Assembly (NCBI GenBank): GCA_034509735.1 | Contig: JACGWO010000013.1 | Location: 17,566,136 to 17,630,135 of the forward strand | Source: Sesamum alatum | Lineage: Eukaryota > Streptophyta > Magnoliopsida > Lamiales > Pedaliaceae | Direction: 5' to 3' | DNA length: 64,000 nucleotides | Shown: positions 46,797 to 58,966 of the stretch, piece after piece | Numbering within the stretch: position 1 is the first letter of the stretch | How the letters are laid out: every line of letters starts with the position of its first letter | Notes under the pieces: model-generated | Told to the model about the DNA's origin: nothing | The model's input: only the letters and a program-made list of their open reading frames with translations | Databases searched by the model: none | Translations under genes and position numbers: made by a program

Positions 46797-49700
46797 TTTA
46801 TTAAACTTTTGAAAAAGTACAACCCTATTTTTGGAAGAGGCATTTAGGAACCATTTGCCCATTTTTTGTTTTTTTCTTAAACTGAAAACGTGGTTGTGGT
46901 TCCCCATTCATACGCAACTTACAAAGAAGATAACGTGTCTTATTCTTCCACTCGATATGCGTGTCTGTTATCCGCCTTGTCGGTAGCCGTAGAGGTAAAC
47001 TATATTGACACTTTTTTAAAATACACGAATATTTCCCCTTTTTTATTATAAATTTATAGATATACGAGTATAATATTTTTTAAAGAATATCTGTGTAAAC
47101 TTTTGATTCAAAATAGAATGTGTAATTATAAATATAATTATAATTTTAAAAGATGTATTTATAATTTCACAAAGAGCGTGACGGTTATAACCAAATACAC
47201 AGATATTCTCCTTTTGTAAAATTATAAGTACACCCTCCTAGGAGTGTTAGTATAATATTTTTCAAGTGATATTTGTATAAATTGTTGTCTTTGAATAGGG
47301 ATTGTAGCTGTAATTACAACTATAACATTGAATTATACTATTCAAATTTTGTAACAAAAATACATAAAAATTATATATATATATATATTATTATATAAAA
47401 CAAACATTTATTTCACTAATAAATGGCGGTTACTTACACTGCAACACCAAATTTTAAAATTACAAAAAATATCCTTATGTATCTATACAATTATAAAGAG
47501 AAGAGGTGTTATCTATGCTATATATAATCTATAAAATTTATACTATTATATAAAAGAGACCCATTTTTTTACTCACAAATGACAACTAATAACACCGCTG
47601 CACCACTTTTTGGTAATGCCACAAATAACCCTCAAATTATAAGATAACTACTTTATTCAACTTTTCAAATTTTATACTAATTGATAAGTTAGTTTCTTCT
47701 TTCTTTCCTTCTTTTTTTTTTAACGTAATGTATTAGTTTATATATTTTACTTTTATTTATAATATATTTTAAGATATAAAAAATATTTATTATATACACA
47801 CAAAAATGACGTGTCACGACAGCTAATATTTATATAATGACAAGATAATATAAATATTCCATTTATGAACGATTATTAATAATGATAAAGACATAATATT
47901 GAAGAAATGAAAAAGTAAGCGAGATCTTTTTTTATTAAAAGGTACTTGCATGTAATAAATAATCTTTCACATCTAAAAATATATTAAAAATAAAAATAAA
48001 ATATATAAATTAATAAATCATATTTAAAAAAAAAAGAAAAAACCAAAAAAGGCTAACTTGATTAGAAAATAAAATAAAAAATAAAAAATATAAACTGATA
48101 TCCCACCAACCCCCTTTCCTTCTTCTCAGTCCTCCCCACCTCCGTTGCACCTTCCTTTTCGCACTTTGCCCCTTCACCTAGCAACTCGAATTACTCGCAT
48201 GAATTAAAGTTTCATTTTTTACACATGTTTTGAGTTATTAAAAATTTAAAAAAAAAAATTAAAAAATATTTTGGAGAGTGTTGCAAAAAAATTCTAAAAT
48301 TAAAGAAACATACATAATAATTATAAAAATAAAATTTAAACATATTACCTTTCTCATTTTAATTCAATTTTAATTATATATAGAAACAAAAAAAAATTGT
48401 TATTAGGAATAGTACTAATGGGCTAAGATTTAGACACTTGGCCTTAAATCCTCTTTTCAGTATTTGCATTTGGTTCATTCAGTAGAAATGAAGAACGAAC
48501 AACAATTTAGCATAAAATCATCTTCTTCTTCCTCAAATTTCTGGAGCTCTTTTCTAGCTCGAATAGAAAAAAATAACAATTCTAATTTTGTACCTTATTA
48601 TGCCCGTTACTCACACGGCATGCATGTGTGGCAAACTTGCCCACACGTCCTCACTGAACGCACATCACACTAGAATGGGCTCAGTTTGACAACGCATGGG
48701 ACATGTCGGACTCAATTCACCCAATGATGGTGTTGTTCAAACACCACAAATTCGTAGTGCATGAAAATATCATCAATTATTGTGGCTTAGTCGTTAAAAT
48801 CGTATTGACAAACTCATGATGTAGGTCCGAATTTTTGCCAAGGTATTAGACGGGCTAAACATATGTCCTGGTCTCATATTGAGTCTCATGCGATTAGGGT
48901 TTGGTTCTTAGCAGCGCCAGATAAGCTATAGAAACATGGCTATAATCCTCCTTGATGGATTTGTAAGGTGTCACCCCTGCTTTCCCATTTAATCCACTCA
49001 AAAAAGAAAAAAAAAAGATATGTGAAAATATAAATTTATAACCTTTTGATGAATTATAATTTTGTAAAATTAAAATTTTGCAATATAAGATTTTGAAATT
49101 AAATATTATAAAAAGCATTTTTGTGTACTCAATTTTCTATTTATGTTTTGTTAAACTCATCCTATCTCAGATCATACTTTGCAAGTTTGACGCATCTATG
49201 AAGCAGACATCAAGGACAAAAACTGTAAGATCCGTCAGACACTCCATGTTCTTTTAATTAGAACGCATTTATTTATTTATTTATTTATTTGGAATAAATA
49301 AAAATTTAATCCAAACAAAAAATCAATATTCCAAATACTTGATGCACACACATATACATGTACTTTTTAAAGGTTCTATAGTTATCTTGATGTTTGACAT
49401 AATTATTAATATTCTCTTGTTTTTTGAAAAATTATAAATATTACCTTCAAATGAGAAATAATTATGTAACCCCTAAACGGTTACGTGAAAAATACTATTT
49501 TACCTTTACTAATTTTTGTTTAAAATCGTTTCGAAAAATGTAAAAAAATATTAGGTTGGTTAAACTAAATAATTCATAGAGTATATTAGTTTATAAAATT
49601 ATTTTAAAAAATATATAAAATAATAATTTATGATCAAAAAATGATATTTTGGACAATTCACCACAAAAAGAAGCCGGAAGCTAATGAAATTTTTCATTGT

Positions 49701-51475
49701 TAGACAATCGTTAAAGTAAAGGGTAGTTGTAATTTCCGAACTACGAAGAGATATTTACAATTATATCAAAATTAGGAAAAATGACTGTAAGTTACCCCTT
49801 TTCCAAAACTATAGTAATACCCCAGCTATAATTTGACCATAATTTTGAGGTCTAATTTAATTGTGCTGCCGAGACTAATAAATCAATTACTCAAGTAATC
49901 ATATCATAATAAAAAGTACACTTACGATATAACGAAACCATTATGATCCTAAATCAAAAAAAAAAAAAAAAAAAACCATTATGATCAAATCTGATTAAAT
50001 TTTTTTTTTATCTGACACAATGATTTTCGTATGATATATTCTGTAATAAACTATGATGCACGGCCACGAACACGATGATACGGACACAACGATATGAAAA
50101 GTTTCAAAAAATTAGGATATGACACGACACTGATACGACTATATATAATATATTTTTTTAAATATATTCTAAATTTTATTGTAAAATTTATGCAATATGA
50201 AAAATATCAAGATAATACATAAAATAAGCATGTCTTATATCTAAATTTTTAACCAAAATACATGACTTCAAAAATATACATAATTAGTTTATATTAAAAG
50301 TACACAACGAAAAAGTTTCTAATCATCCGAATTAGTTAACTTATCATGACCAACTTTCAATTTTTTTAGTAATTTCATCCTAAAATTTTTAGTTTGAGAG
50401 AAGTAAGTCACTTTTTTTTTCTTTTTTATTTAGCCCAAAACTCTTAAAAGACAATCCAAAACTTTTTAAAATTATAAAAAAAAAAAATTCTAAATGTGTT
50501 CAAAACGTGTCGGATGCTCCTCCAAAACGTGTTGGACACGGCATAGACGTGTCTGACACCGTGTCTTTTTTTTTTTCTTTTTTATTTATATTTTCAGATA
50601 CATCTATATCGTGTCCGAGGCGTGCTCGAAGCATATCTGAATTTGATACTGTATTGAGTAATTTTTTGGAATATCCGTATATTATAGGTAATAAATAGTG
50701 AATCTTCATCTATTAGTGTAGTGAAAGAAAACAAACAGCTGGAATCATGAAACTAACAAAGAACTAGATAAGCATACGCGAGAGAATAATATATAGGGAC
50801 CAAAAAATAAATAAATAATAATAATAAAATATACAATTAATATATATTTATATATATAGTAATTATATAAATATGGTAATTATATAGATTTATTTTTAAC
50901 TTGGTTTGTGAAATTAAAATCAAATGAGCTCCAAATACTTTAGAATTATAAAAATAAAAAGAGTTCGATGAGCAAGTGAAATCAGAATTAGATAAAACTT
51001 AAAAAAAAAGAGTGGTTTTGATATTTTAAAATTCCCTTTAATTTTTTTATTCATAAATCAATCTTAAGTAAGGGTAAAATAGACTTTTTGAATTTCAAAA
51101 TTAAAGGTGTTAGAAGGTCGGGAGAGGGGGGATTTGAAGGTTTTAATACTTTAGAGGGATAATTAATGTAGGATGATATTTCAGAGATGGTAACTGTATT
51201 TAACCCTTTTGATTATGAATATAACATTAAATTTTACAGAAAGTGGATGATCAACATCATGTTACGTATTAAATGTAATAGATCTTACTATAATAATAGA
51301 TAAAATAAATTCTTTAAGAAAAATACGAACTCCTAAACTTTTAGAAAAAATAAAAATAAAAATAAATATAGGACCCGCCAAGCACTAATTGGGATTGATA
51401 CCTGCCTCACCCCGAATCAAACCCATCCGAAACCCACACCCCAGAAGTCTAATCCGCGAAACTCAATTAAATTTT
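46797..51475. other. Long gene-free, repeat-rich stretch
   Basis: Mostly AT-rich DNA with decayed foldback pieces (about 47000-47345 and 49370-49800), the Helitron-like element at 47538-47826, a run of ACACGxxACACGG-like words at 50055-50640 that looks like an old repeat, and A or T homopolymers. No frame longer than about 75 codons is convincing, and I see no exon with a known domain. Confidence 0.5.
47538..47826 (+). mobile_element. Short non-autonomous Helitron-like element
   Basis: Starts around TATACTATTATATAAAAGAG and ends GACGTGTCACGACAGCTAA before T (47827), the CTRR|T Helitron signature. Interior (CACAAATGACAACTAATAAC, then TTAGTTTCTTCTTTC) resembles the elements at 20592-21111. Confidence 0.6.
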
Positions 51476-51702
51476 AGGTAAATTACATTGATACCCTCTA
51501 TTTTTTACGAAATTACAGCTACACCTCTTGAGGGGTGTTAGTGTAATATTTTTCAGGGGGTATTAGTGTAAGTTTTGCATTTGAATAGGGAGTGTAGTTA
51601 TAATATAATTACAACTTCAGGGGTGTAGCTGTAATTTCGCAAAAAGCAAGAAATGTTTATGTAATTGAGCCTAACCTCAGGGGGTGTCACTGTAATTTAC
51701 CC
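51476..51702. mobile_element. Foldback MITE of Mutator type
   Basis: AGGTAAATTACATTGATACC at left pairs with GTCACTGTAATTTACCC at right. Flanked by 9-bp near-identical repeats TTAAATTTT (51467-51475) and TTAATTTTT (51703-51711). Confidence 0.82.
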
Positions 51703-52413
51703 TTAATTTTTTTGATTCCTAATCATCTAATAACTTATACTTATGTTAAAAATTTACAATTTATTTTATAAATATATGTATTACATATAAAACACAATCT
51801 CATTAATTAATTCAATTATATTCTCATTTTACACAAATACCTATAAAAATTGAAGGTATATATTTTCCATTGAAAACCCACAAACTGAAAATGAAAACAC
51901 GAACAAACGCTAAAAAACTTCTTTTTTTAATAATTTGGGGGTCGGGTTTATTTTCTTTGATTATTTCCTTTTCTTTTTGTTAGAAAAAGCAAGAAAAATG
52001 TACTTTGATTAGCAAGGATTAACACAGTTATGTTTGTTTATGTTTCCATTTCCAGTTTTCTGGTACGTATTCTAATTGAAAATATATTGATTTGACACCA
52101 CGCTTCAATATAGAATACAATCTCATTAACTAATCCAAACACATTTTCATTTTACATGAAAACTTATACATAATTGAAAATACATCTTTTCCACTAAACA
52201 CTGAAAGTGAAAACATAAACAAACAGACAGAACTACCAAAACATATTATTGATGGATACGAAGACGGAATCAATCACAGAATCATGACCGACTAGTGTTG
52301 AGTTGAATACAAAAGAACAAATGATAATATCATAAACGATTTTGAGGACGAATTTCCTAACAATTTGAAATGGAACTAGAGGTGGATCATATTGGAAAAT
52401 TCACGAATTCATA
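51703..52413. other. AT-rich region without a gene
   Basis: Two similar pieces (about 51730-51900 and 52060-52230, both with CATTTTACA...AAAATTGAA...CATTTTCC-like sequence) suggest an old duplication. No coding sequence seen. Confidence 0.4.
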
Positions 52414-53060
52414 AAACGGATGTAGAGACGGCTTATCCATTTCACAGACGCAGTACCTGCAGTATAACTCTTAAATTTTCGTTAGAGACGGATGTGTAGA
52501 CTTCAAATATCAACTCTGGAGCACCGAATGGTACATTTTTAAAGGTTATATTTGACTCGTTGCAATAATTTAAGTCTAAAATAAGTCTATACCAGGCAAT
52601 ACTAGGTGAAATTACTTAAATAAGACAAAATAAAAAAAATAAAATTATTGTTACTTTCAAATGTTTGAAAAAGTAGGCAGAGTTAGGGTCTCAAAACCCG
52701 ACTCTGACAGATTTTTCTTAAAAAAAATAAATTCTGCAAAAACGAATGTAGAGACAGCTTATCCATTTCACAGACGCAGTACCTGCATTATAACTTTTAA
52801 ATTTTCGTTAGAGACGGATGTGTAGACTTCAAATATCAACTCTGGAGCATCGAATGGTACATTTTTAAAGGTTATATTTGACTCGTTGCAATAATTTAAG
52901 TCTAAAATAAGTCTATACCAGGTAATACTAGGTGAAATTATTTAAATAAGAAAAAATAAAAAAAATGAAATTATTGTTACTTTCAAATGTTTGAAAAAGT
53001 AGGCAGAGTCTGGGTCTCAAAACCCGACTCTGACAAATTTTTCTTAAAAAAAATAATTTC
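52414..53060. repeat. Tandem duplication, period 326
   Basis: A 326-base unit beginning AACGGATGTAGAGACGGCTT (52414) is repeated from 52740 with only a few differences. Each unit contains GTTAGAGACGGATGTGTAGA and ends in a hairpin-like AGAGTxxGGGTCTCAAAACC followed by CGACTCTG. Confidence 0.93.
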
Positions 53061-54190
53061 TGTAAAAGACGGGGTTCGAAACCCTCTCTTTGTCAGACGT
53101 ACTTTTTTAATGAAGTTGGGCCAGCTTGCTCCAGCCCTCTCATTTTCTTTTTCCTTTTTGTTTGTTTGTTAATTATTTATTAATTATTAATTAAAATTTT
53201 AAATAATAATTATTAATATTTAATTAGATATAGTTAATAATTAAAATTATTTAAAAATAAATAGTTAGTATTAATGGTTAATATTATTAATATTTAATAA
53301 TAAACAATTAATATTATTAATATATAAAAATTAATAAATATATTTATTAAACATAATAATATTACATTCTGTACGAAAAAATAAAAAATATTACAGAATT
53401 AGTGTTTATAATTTTCACTAATTTTGTAATATCAATTCCATAAACTAAATTAATATTAATTAATTTGATAATATAATTATTAATATTAATTAATATGATA
53501 TATATTAATTATTAAAAATTTGATAATATGGTTATTAATCATAGTTTAAAAAATGAATGAGTCAATAGAACTGATAGTGTGAGGAAAAAAAAAACCTCGA
53601 CACAATGCCAACGCTATACTTATGGGACTTGTGGTCATTATTATAATTTATAATTATTTCTATATATGTAATATTTTTTATTTTTTCATACAGAATGTAA
53701 TATTATTAGGTCAATATTAATTAATTTGATATATATTAATTATTAAATCTAATAATATAGTTATTAATTATAGTTTAAAAAATAAATGAGTTGATAGAAC
53801 TAATAGGCGAGGAAAAAGAAAACCTCGACACTAATGCCAATGCCATACTTATGGGACTCATTGTCATTATTATAATTTATAATTATTACTAATTATATAA
53901 TATTTTTTTGTGTACGGAATGTAATATTATTAGGTCATACTGAATTAATAAATATATTTATTAATTTTTAAATATTAATAATATTAACCACTAATACTAA
54001 CCATTATTTTTAATTATTAACTATATTTGATTAAATATTAATAAATATTATTTAAAATTTTAATTAAAAATTAATAAATAATTAACAAAAAAAAAAAAAA
54101 GGAAAATGAGAGGGTTGGAGCAAGCCAACCCAATTTCATTTAAAAGCGTCTGCAAAAGACGGGATTTCGGACCCGTCTTTTGCAGAATTT
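53060..54190. repeat. Long inverted repeat, arms about 300 bases
   Basis: Left arm (about 53060-53375) and right arm (about 53920-54190) are inverse copies: GTTGGGCCAGCTTGCTCCAG, then CCCTCTCATTTTC at 53114-53147, pairs with the inverse at 54103-54132. The AT-rich arms continue to match to ACATTCTGTACG. The centre holds a diverged direct duplication (near 53545-53690 and 53775-53920, with AACCTCGACAC and ATACTTATGGGACT). It has the form of a foldback transposon, but I find no target duplication. Confidence 0.8.
54149..54186. repeat. Perfect 15-bp-arm hairpin
   Basis: Arms TCTGCAAAAGACGGG and CCCGTCTTTTGCAGA around an 8-base loop, at the right edge of the long inverted repeat. Confidence 0.95.
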
Positions 54191-54499
54191 ATTTTTTAAA
54201 AAAATTTATAATATTTGAAAACAATACTAATTTCATAAATTTCTTATTTTATATTATTTAAATAATTTCACCACAATACTCTCCCTTTGTCAATTATGCC
54301 AACTATTCGTGCCCATCCCATCGATATCTTATTTGTTATTCCCCAAAAATTTATTCTGCAACACAGAATAAACCATCAGATCATGTCTTTTACGATCATG
54401 ATTTTTTTTCTTTTCTCACAAATAAACGTAGAATCTTATATTTTATACACATAATATTTATATATAATAAAAGATTCAAAATGAAAACTTAAAGTTAAT

Positions 54500-55350
54500 G
54501 AATATCGCCTGCACGGCCCAGAGAAGCTGCTTAGGATCCTCCTCAATTGGACAACACAATTAATCTTAAGTCCAAGTCATATTGCTGAAATTTTGTCCTC
54601 GAAATTATTCTGTTAGCTTATAAAAAATAAAATAAAACTTGCAAGTTTATCCCAAAAAACAGTAGATTTTAAAAAATACTGTGGGTTGTTAGCTCAACTA
54701 ACGATCCAGCCATTTTTTTTTTTATTTTTTATAATATAGACATAAATAAGCCTATTCTTAGCTCTTGATCCCAAGTTTGTTCTCCATATCATGAAACTAA
54801 GTACATGTGTTTCAGTAACAACTCCTCTCATCATCATTCCTATCCATATTCCCTACAAAATTCGATACCGACTTGAAATATTGGTAACGTAACCATTTTA
54901 TATGTGTATTATTAGTCTGTATGACAACAATTGTTCTCATGATGAGTCTACAGTCGAAACATTATGTTTGGACTGCTACTACTTAATGATCCTAGTATAG
55001 TTAGGGATAATTACATTTACACTCCTAATCTATAGTTTGTTTACACAAATCACCCTTACCTTTTGAATAATTACATATACACCCACTAGAAATGTAAGCA
55101 TCATTTACACAAAATACCTCTTTTTTTTTAGAAAATTACACTTACACCCCTCAAAAGTATCGACATTATTAGACAAACTACCCCTATTTTTTGGCTATCA
55201 AGGGTGGTTTATGTAATTATGCAAAGGCAGGGGTGATTTTTGTAAATAAACTATAAGTTAGGGGGTGTAAACGTAATTATCCCTTATAGTTATGGATAGA
55301 TCCTACTTAACTTTGTAGCTTTAGCATCTCCTCTGCCTAGCTTATTCATA
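54500..55350 (-). pseudogene. MATE transporter relic, third tandem copy
   Basis: Minus-strand homology to MATE copy 2 covers its 3' flank (about 54510-54600), exon 7 (about 54852-54763; GIWIGMMM, GVVTE, SFMIWRTN, then an extra base shifts the frame), most of the following intron (the TACAGTCGAAACATTATGTT block near 54950), and a piece of exon 5 (55349-55309; KLGRGDAKATK). Exons 6 and 8 are missing, and exons 1-4 are not found before the copia element begins near 55565. A foldback MITE (55004-55283) sits in the intron. This copy cannot encode a transporter. Same strand and order as the two live copies. Confidence 0.88.
55004..55283. mobile_element. Foldback MITE in the MATE relic
   Basis: GGGATAATTACATTTACACTCC at left pairs with GGGGTGTAAACGTAATTATCCC-like sequence at right. 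The 9-bp flanks GTATAGTTA (54995-55003) and TTATAGTTA (55284-55292) differ at one base. The intact site is visible in MATE copy 2 near 40850. Confidence 0.86.
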
Positions 55351-55351
55351 A

Positions 55352-55443
55352 AAATACTTACTGACGTGGCTATCTGTAAGTCCCTCCACTTTCAACTAAG
55401 CATCATGATGTGGCAATGTTAGCCACATCGGTAAGTATTTTTT
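55352..55443. mobile_element. Small stem-loop MITE beside the relic exon
   Basis: About 92 bases with near-perfect inverted ends (AAATACTTACTGACGTGGCTA and TAGCCACATCGGTAAGTATTT) flanked by TTCATAA on both sides (55345-55351 and 55444-55450). It sits at the broken edge of the MATE exon 5 fragment. Confidence 0.75.
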
Positions 55444-55568
55444 TTCATAAATTACTCCAGTTGCCACGTCGTAAAAGATGAACCGATAGCAGAAAAGTCC
55501 CAGTTTTAATCCATCATGTGCGAGGCATGTGAAATTCAAGAAAATTAAAAAGATAATGTATCATTTTG

Positions 55569-57083
55569 CTATTCAGAAACACCCTCCACCTTATTGAAGG
55601 TACTCTCTAAGTTGAGATCTAAGTCTTTCTTAGGAGACTCTAACAAGCAAGGCATTTTAAGTTCATTAAAAGTAACATCCCTATTGATTATGACCTTGAA
55701 ACTAGGATGCCCTTTAAGCCATAATCTGTATCCCTTAACCCCATCTGGATAACTAATAAACACACATTTTTGTGCACGTGCATCAAGTTTATCACCGAAT
55801 TGAAGTGCAAATGCAGAATAGCCAAAAATGCGGCAGATTAGAGATATCAATATCATGCCCAGTCCACACACATTCAGGCAGTTTTCTAGATAAAGGCACA
55901 GGGGAGAATGATTTATCAGATAAGCAACAGTTAATAAAGCTTCTCCCCAAAATGATTTTCCCAAACCAGAACTTGTTAAAAGACATCTTACTTTGTTCAA
56001 AAGTGTCCTGTTCATTCGTTCAGCAACAACATTTTGCTGGGGGATATAGGGAGTGATTATGTGTCTTTTAATGCCAAACTCTTTGCACAAATCATAAAGG
56101 TTTTGGTTACAAAATTCCAGACCATTGTCCATTCTAAGGGTTTTGATTTTCTTGCCAGCTTGGTTTTCGACAAAGATTTTCCAGGTTTTGAACTTATCAA
56201 AAACATCAGATTTATGTTTCATCAAGAATACAAAAACCTTTCTGAAAAAATTATCAATAATAGAAAGAAAGTATCGATTACCTCCATGAGTTGGGACATT
56301 AGTAGGTCCCTAAACATCAGCATGTATATAATCAAGAATGCATGTAGATGAGATAGGATTTGGGGAAGGTGATGAAGGAAATTGCACTTTATGATGTTTT
56401 CCAAGTATGCATTCATCACAGAAATCAATACTATCAATTTTATCATTCAAAACACCATGCTTATGCAATAGATCAAGACCTTTCATGCTTATATGTCCAA
56501 GCCTTTTGTGCCAGATTTCAGTTTTGTTGTTTTTCAAAACAGGGGCTGCAAATATATCATAACTTACTAAACAAATTTACAAGTTCCTCTTTCTTTCTTC
56601 CTTAAACACTGTAAGGGACCCTTTCATGATTTTCATGACACCCTTACCCCATCTCCCTTCTAACGCTTCTTCCTCTAGGGCAGCACAAGAGATAAAATTA
56701 TGGCATAAATCAGGAACATGTCTAACATTTTTCAGAGTAAGTTTGAAACCATTTTCAAAAGTCAAGCATACATCACCAAATCCAATCACATCACATAATT
56801 TTTCATTTGCCATGGAAACAGATCCAATTTTCTCAGATTTATAATTTGTCAAGATTTCTCTGAAAGGAGTCATATGAAAAGTACAACCAGAATCAATAAG
56901 CCATTCATTCATGCTAGGAGAGGTTTTAGCAAAATTCACATCACAAATCATGTATACCTCATCACAACTCTCTTCAGTCACATTAGCAGAATCATCTTGA
57001 TTGTTTTTCTTAGGCTTTTTGCATTCTCTGATAAAATGACCCCTCCCTCCACAGTTATAGCATTTCTTATCCTTTTTTATCAT
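55569..57083 (-). pseudogene. Copia pol: zinc knuckle, protease and integrase part
   Basis: Starts with a CCHC zinc knuckle (CYNCGGRGHFIREC), followed by the protease active site WLIDSGCTFHM, then EIWHKRLGHISMKGLDLL (GAG-pre-integrase), CDECILGKHH, and the integrase core with LRMDNGLEFCN, IITPYIPQQN and AERMNRTLLNKVRCLL. Stops or frame changes fall near 56577, 56310 and 56226, and the frame ends at 55569. Integrase would insert element DNA into the chromosome. Reverse transcriptase is absent. Confidence 0.9.
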
Positions 57084-57786
57084 TGGTATTCTTATCAGAC
57101 TTGTATTTGTGTTTAGACTTACCCCTAGACTTACTCCTGCTTTTGCTATGCGTTCTGAACTTATGATCTGAGTTTATGTTTTTATTCCTACCTCTTACAA
57201 AATTCACCTCATTCCGACTCTGGCTCGGTGTATTGGCTTTTAAGTCCATTTCTTTACTCTTGAGATCACTTATCACAGTTTCAAGATTGACATTATCCCT
57301 TCCATAGTTAATAGCAGCTTTAACATCACCATATGAGTCAGTAATGGCATTTAAAAGCACAATAGGTGAATAATCATCAATATTCTTATTACCAGTCAAC
57401 TTTATATCCTGAATCAGTTTGGTAAACTCATCAATGTTTTCATCAATGTTTTTAGCAATATCAAGTTTATATCTAAAGAATTTTTCAAGCAAGAAAAGTT
57501 TACTGGGCAAAGATGTTTCAGTATAAAGTTCTTCTAGTTTGTCCCATAATTCCTTTGCAGAATTCAGTTTACCAACTTTTCTAATCACAGAGTCAGATAA
57601 ATTCAGAATGATAGAGGAATAAGCATACTCATCATTTTCCGGTATTTTTTCTTCAGAAATAGTTTCAACATACTTTCCATCTATAGCCTTAAACACTTTT
57701 TGTTGAATCAATATGCCTTTCATCTTTTGTTGCCATATAGTGAAATCAGTTTTCCCATCAAAAGGCAAGAGAGTATATCCAGTCAT
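57067..57786 (-). pseudogene. Copia gag polyprotein (nearly intact)
   Basis: About 240 residues starting MTGYTLLPFDGKTDFTIWQQ. This is the usual copia gag (UBN2-type) opening, with LWDKLEELYTE and KLFLLEKFFRYKL in the middle and a basic Ser/Arg/Lys tail. I chose the ATG at 57786 rather than the longer frame because the family starts there. One missing base in the A run at about 57080 puts the zinc knuckle out of frame. Confidence 0.85.
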
Positions 57787-57924
57787 ATTGAAAACAGACA
57801 GTATAATCAGATAGAAAGACAATATCAATCACTAGTATGCTAATAATGAAATTGCAGGAAGTAACTGAGGGTGCTTGACTAACCCCTCGAGTTAGATACC
57901 CGACGGCCTCTAGGGCCCGGCCAG

Positions 57925-58045
57925 GGGAGGATGTTAGCAAGGATCGATCGCAGGTCTGATAATGATAAAAAGAGGAGGTTAGCAAGGATCGATCACAGGT
58001 CTGATAATGATAAAAGAGGAGGTTAGCAAGGATCGAGCCCTGGGC
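57925..58045. repeat. Tandem repeats between PBS and gag
   Basis: Three copies of a unit of about 50 bases with GAGGTTAGCAAGGATCGATC, then CAGGTCTGATAATGATAAA, immediately downstream (in the element) of the primer-binding site. Confidence 0.88.
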
Positions 58046-58053
58046 TGAACCCA

Positions 58054-58066
58054 GGCTCTGATACCA
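58054..58066 (-). other. Primer-binding site, tRNA-iMet type
   Basis: TGGTATCAGAGCC on the minus strand, one base after the LTR end. This is complementary to the 3' end of initiator methionine tRNA, typical of copia elements. Confidence 0.92.
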
Positions 58067-58067
58067 C

Positions 58068-58864
58068 TGTTAGGAACACAACACCATGATACAACTTTTG
58101 GATTTTTCAACCTTTCCAACTATTAAAGAGAATAGACGGGTTCAAGAACCCTTAATACAGATCAACAGATTAAAGCAAATAGGAACAGATCAAAGTGTGT
58201 AAATAAAACTCTGTGATCAAAGATTAGAATCACAGAGTAAAAGGCTCAGGGAGCCTGTTCCTGGCACGACCCAAGACCCACCAAGGCCAAAGGCCGGCAA
58301 CCCAGTCTCATAGTTGTAAGGCTCGAACACAACAGCCACACAGGCAAGGCCACACAGGCTTTTGGACTCAGAACCACAAAGGTTTAGCCACAGAGGCTTT
58401 AGACACAGAACCACGAAGGTTTGGGCACAAAGGCTATTTAGGGTTTACCACAAAGGTTCAGGTTGTAGAAGAAGGGTAAAGCAGTATAGAGAAGAAGAGG
58501 GGGATTCCGACTTAGTACTTTACCAGGAGGGAAGCGAGGGTTTTTATAGTGGGCAGCCATGAACGGCGGTGGAGGAGAACGAGGAGCCATTTCAGATAAA
58601 GAGGTGAGATAGACGACTGTTGAAGAAACGAGGCAGAAATGAATGGGTGACACAGATTGAAGAAGAGACCCTCTTAGGGTTTCAGCTTTATAAGTGAAGG
58701 CGGGTCGGGGTAACAAACTGGGTAGGACAAAGGAGTGGACCGGGTCAACAAGTCGGCGAAGAAACAAGTGTGGGCCTGAGAGGAGCCTGCCATCTAGATG
58801 AGACCAAGTTGGGCCGATTGGGTTTGGGCCATAATTTTACAAAATATTAATTAGGCTTTAAACA
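58068..58864 (-). repeat. Copia 5' LTR
   Basis: On the minus strand it starts TGTTTAAAGCC and ends CCTAACA, directly before the primer-binding site. About 797 bases. It includes internal short repeats of CCACAAAGGTTT / CCACAGAGGCTTT around 58320-58460. Confidence 0.82.
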
Positions 58865-58966
58865 ATCAGTATCATCCTTATGGGAGTTTTCGTCTACATG
58901 AGAATTCAATGAAATTAAATAAAGTATCAAAATTAAGTTTGCAAGTGAATTTAATATATTTTCTCA

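Larger units (their letters stand above)
55565..58864 (-). mobile_element. Truncated copia LTR retrotransposon
   Basis: Minus-strand order from the right: 5' LTR (58864-58068), primer-binding site, tandem repeats, gag, zinc knuckle, protease, GAG-pre-integrase and integrase. Homology stops near 55565 before reverse transcriptase, so the 3' half and second LTR are missing. Several stops and frameshifts show it is dead. Confidence 0.9.

Noticed and set aside
50055..50640. Possible complete MITE from repeated ACACG words
   Set aside because: Words such as CGTGTCGGATGCTC and CACGGACACG recall a common plant repeat, but I could not find paired ends or a target duplication.
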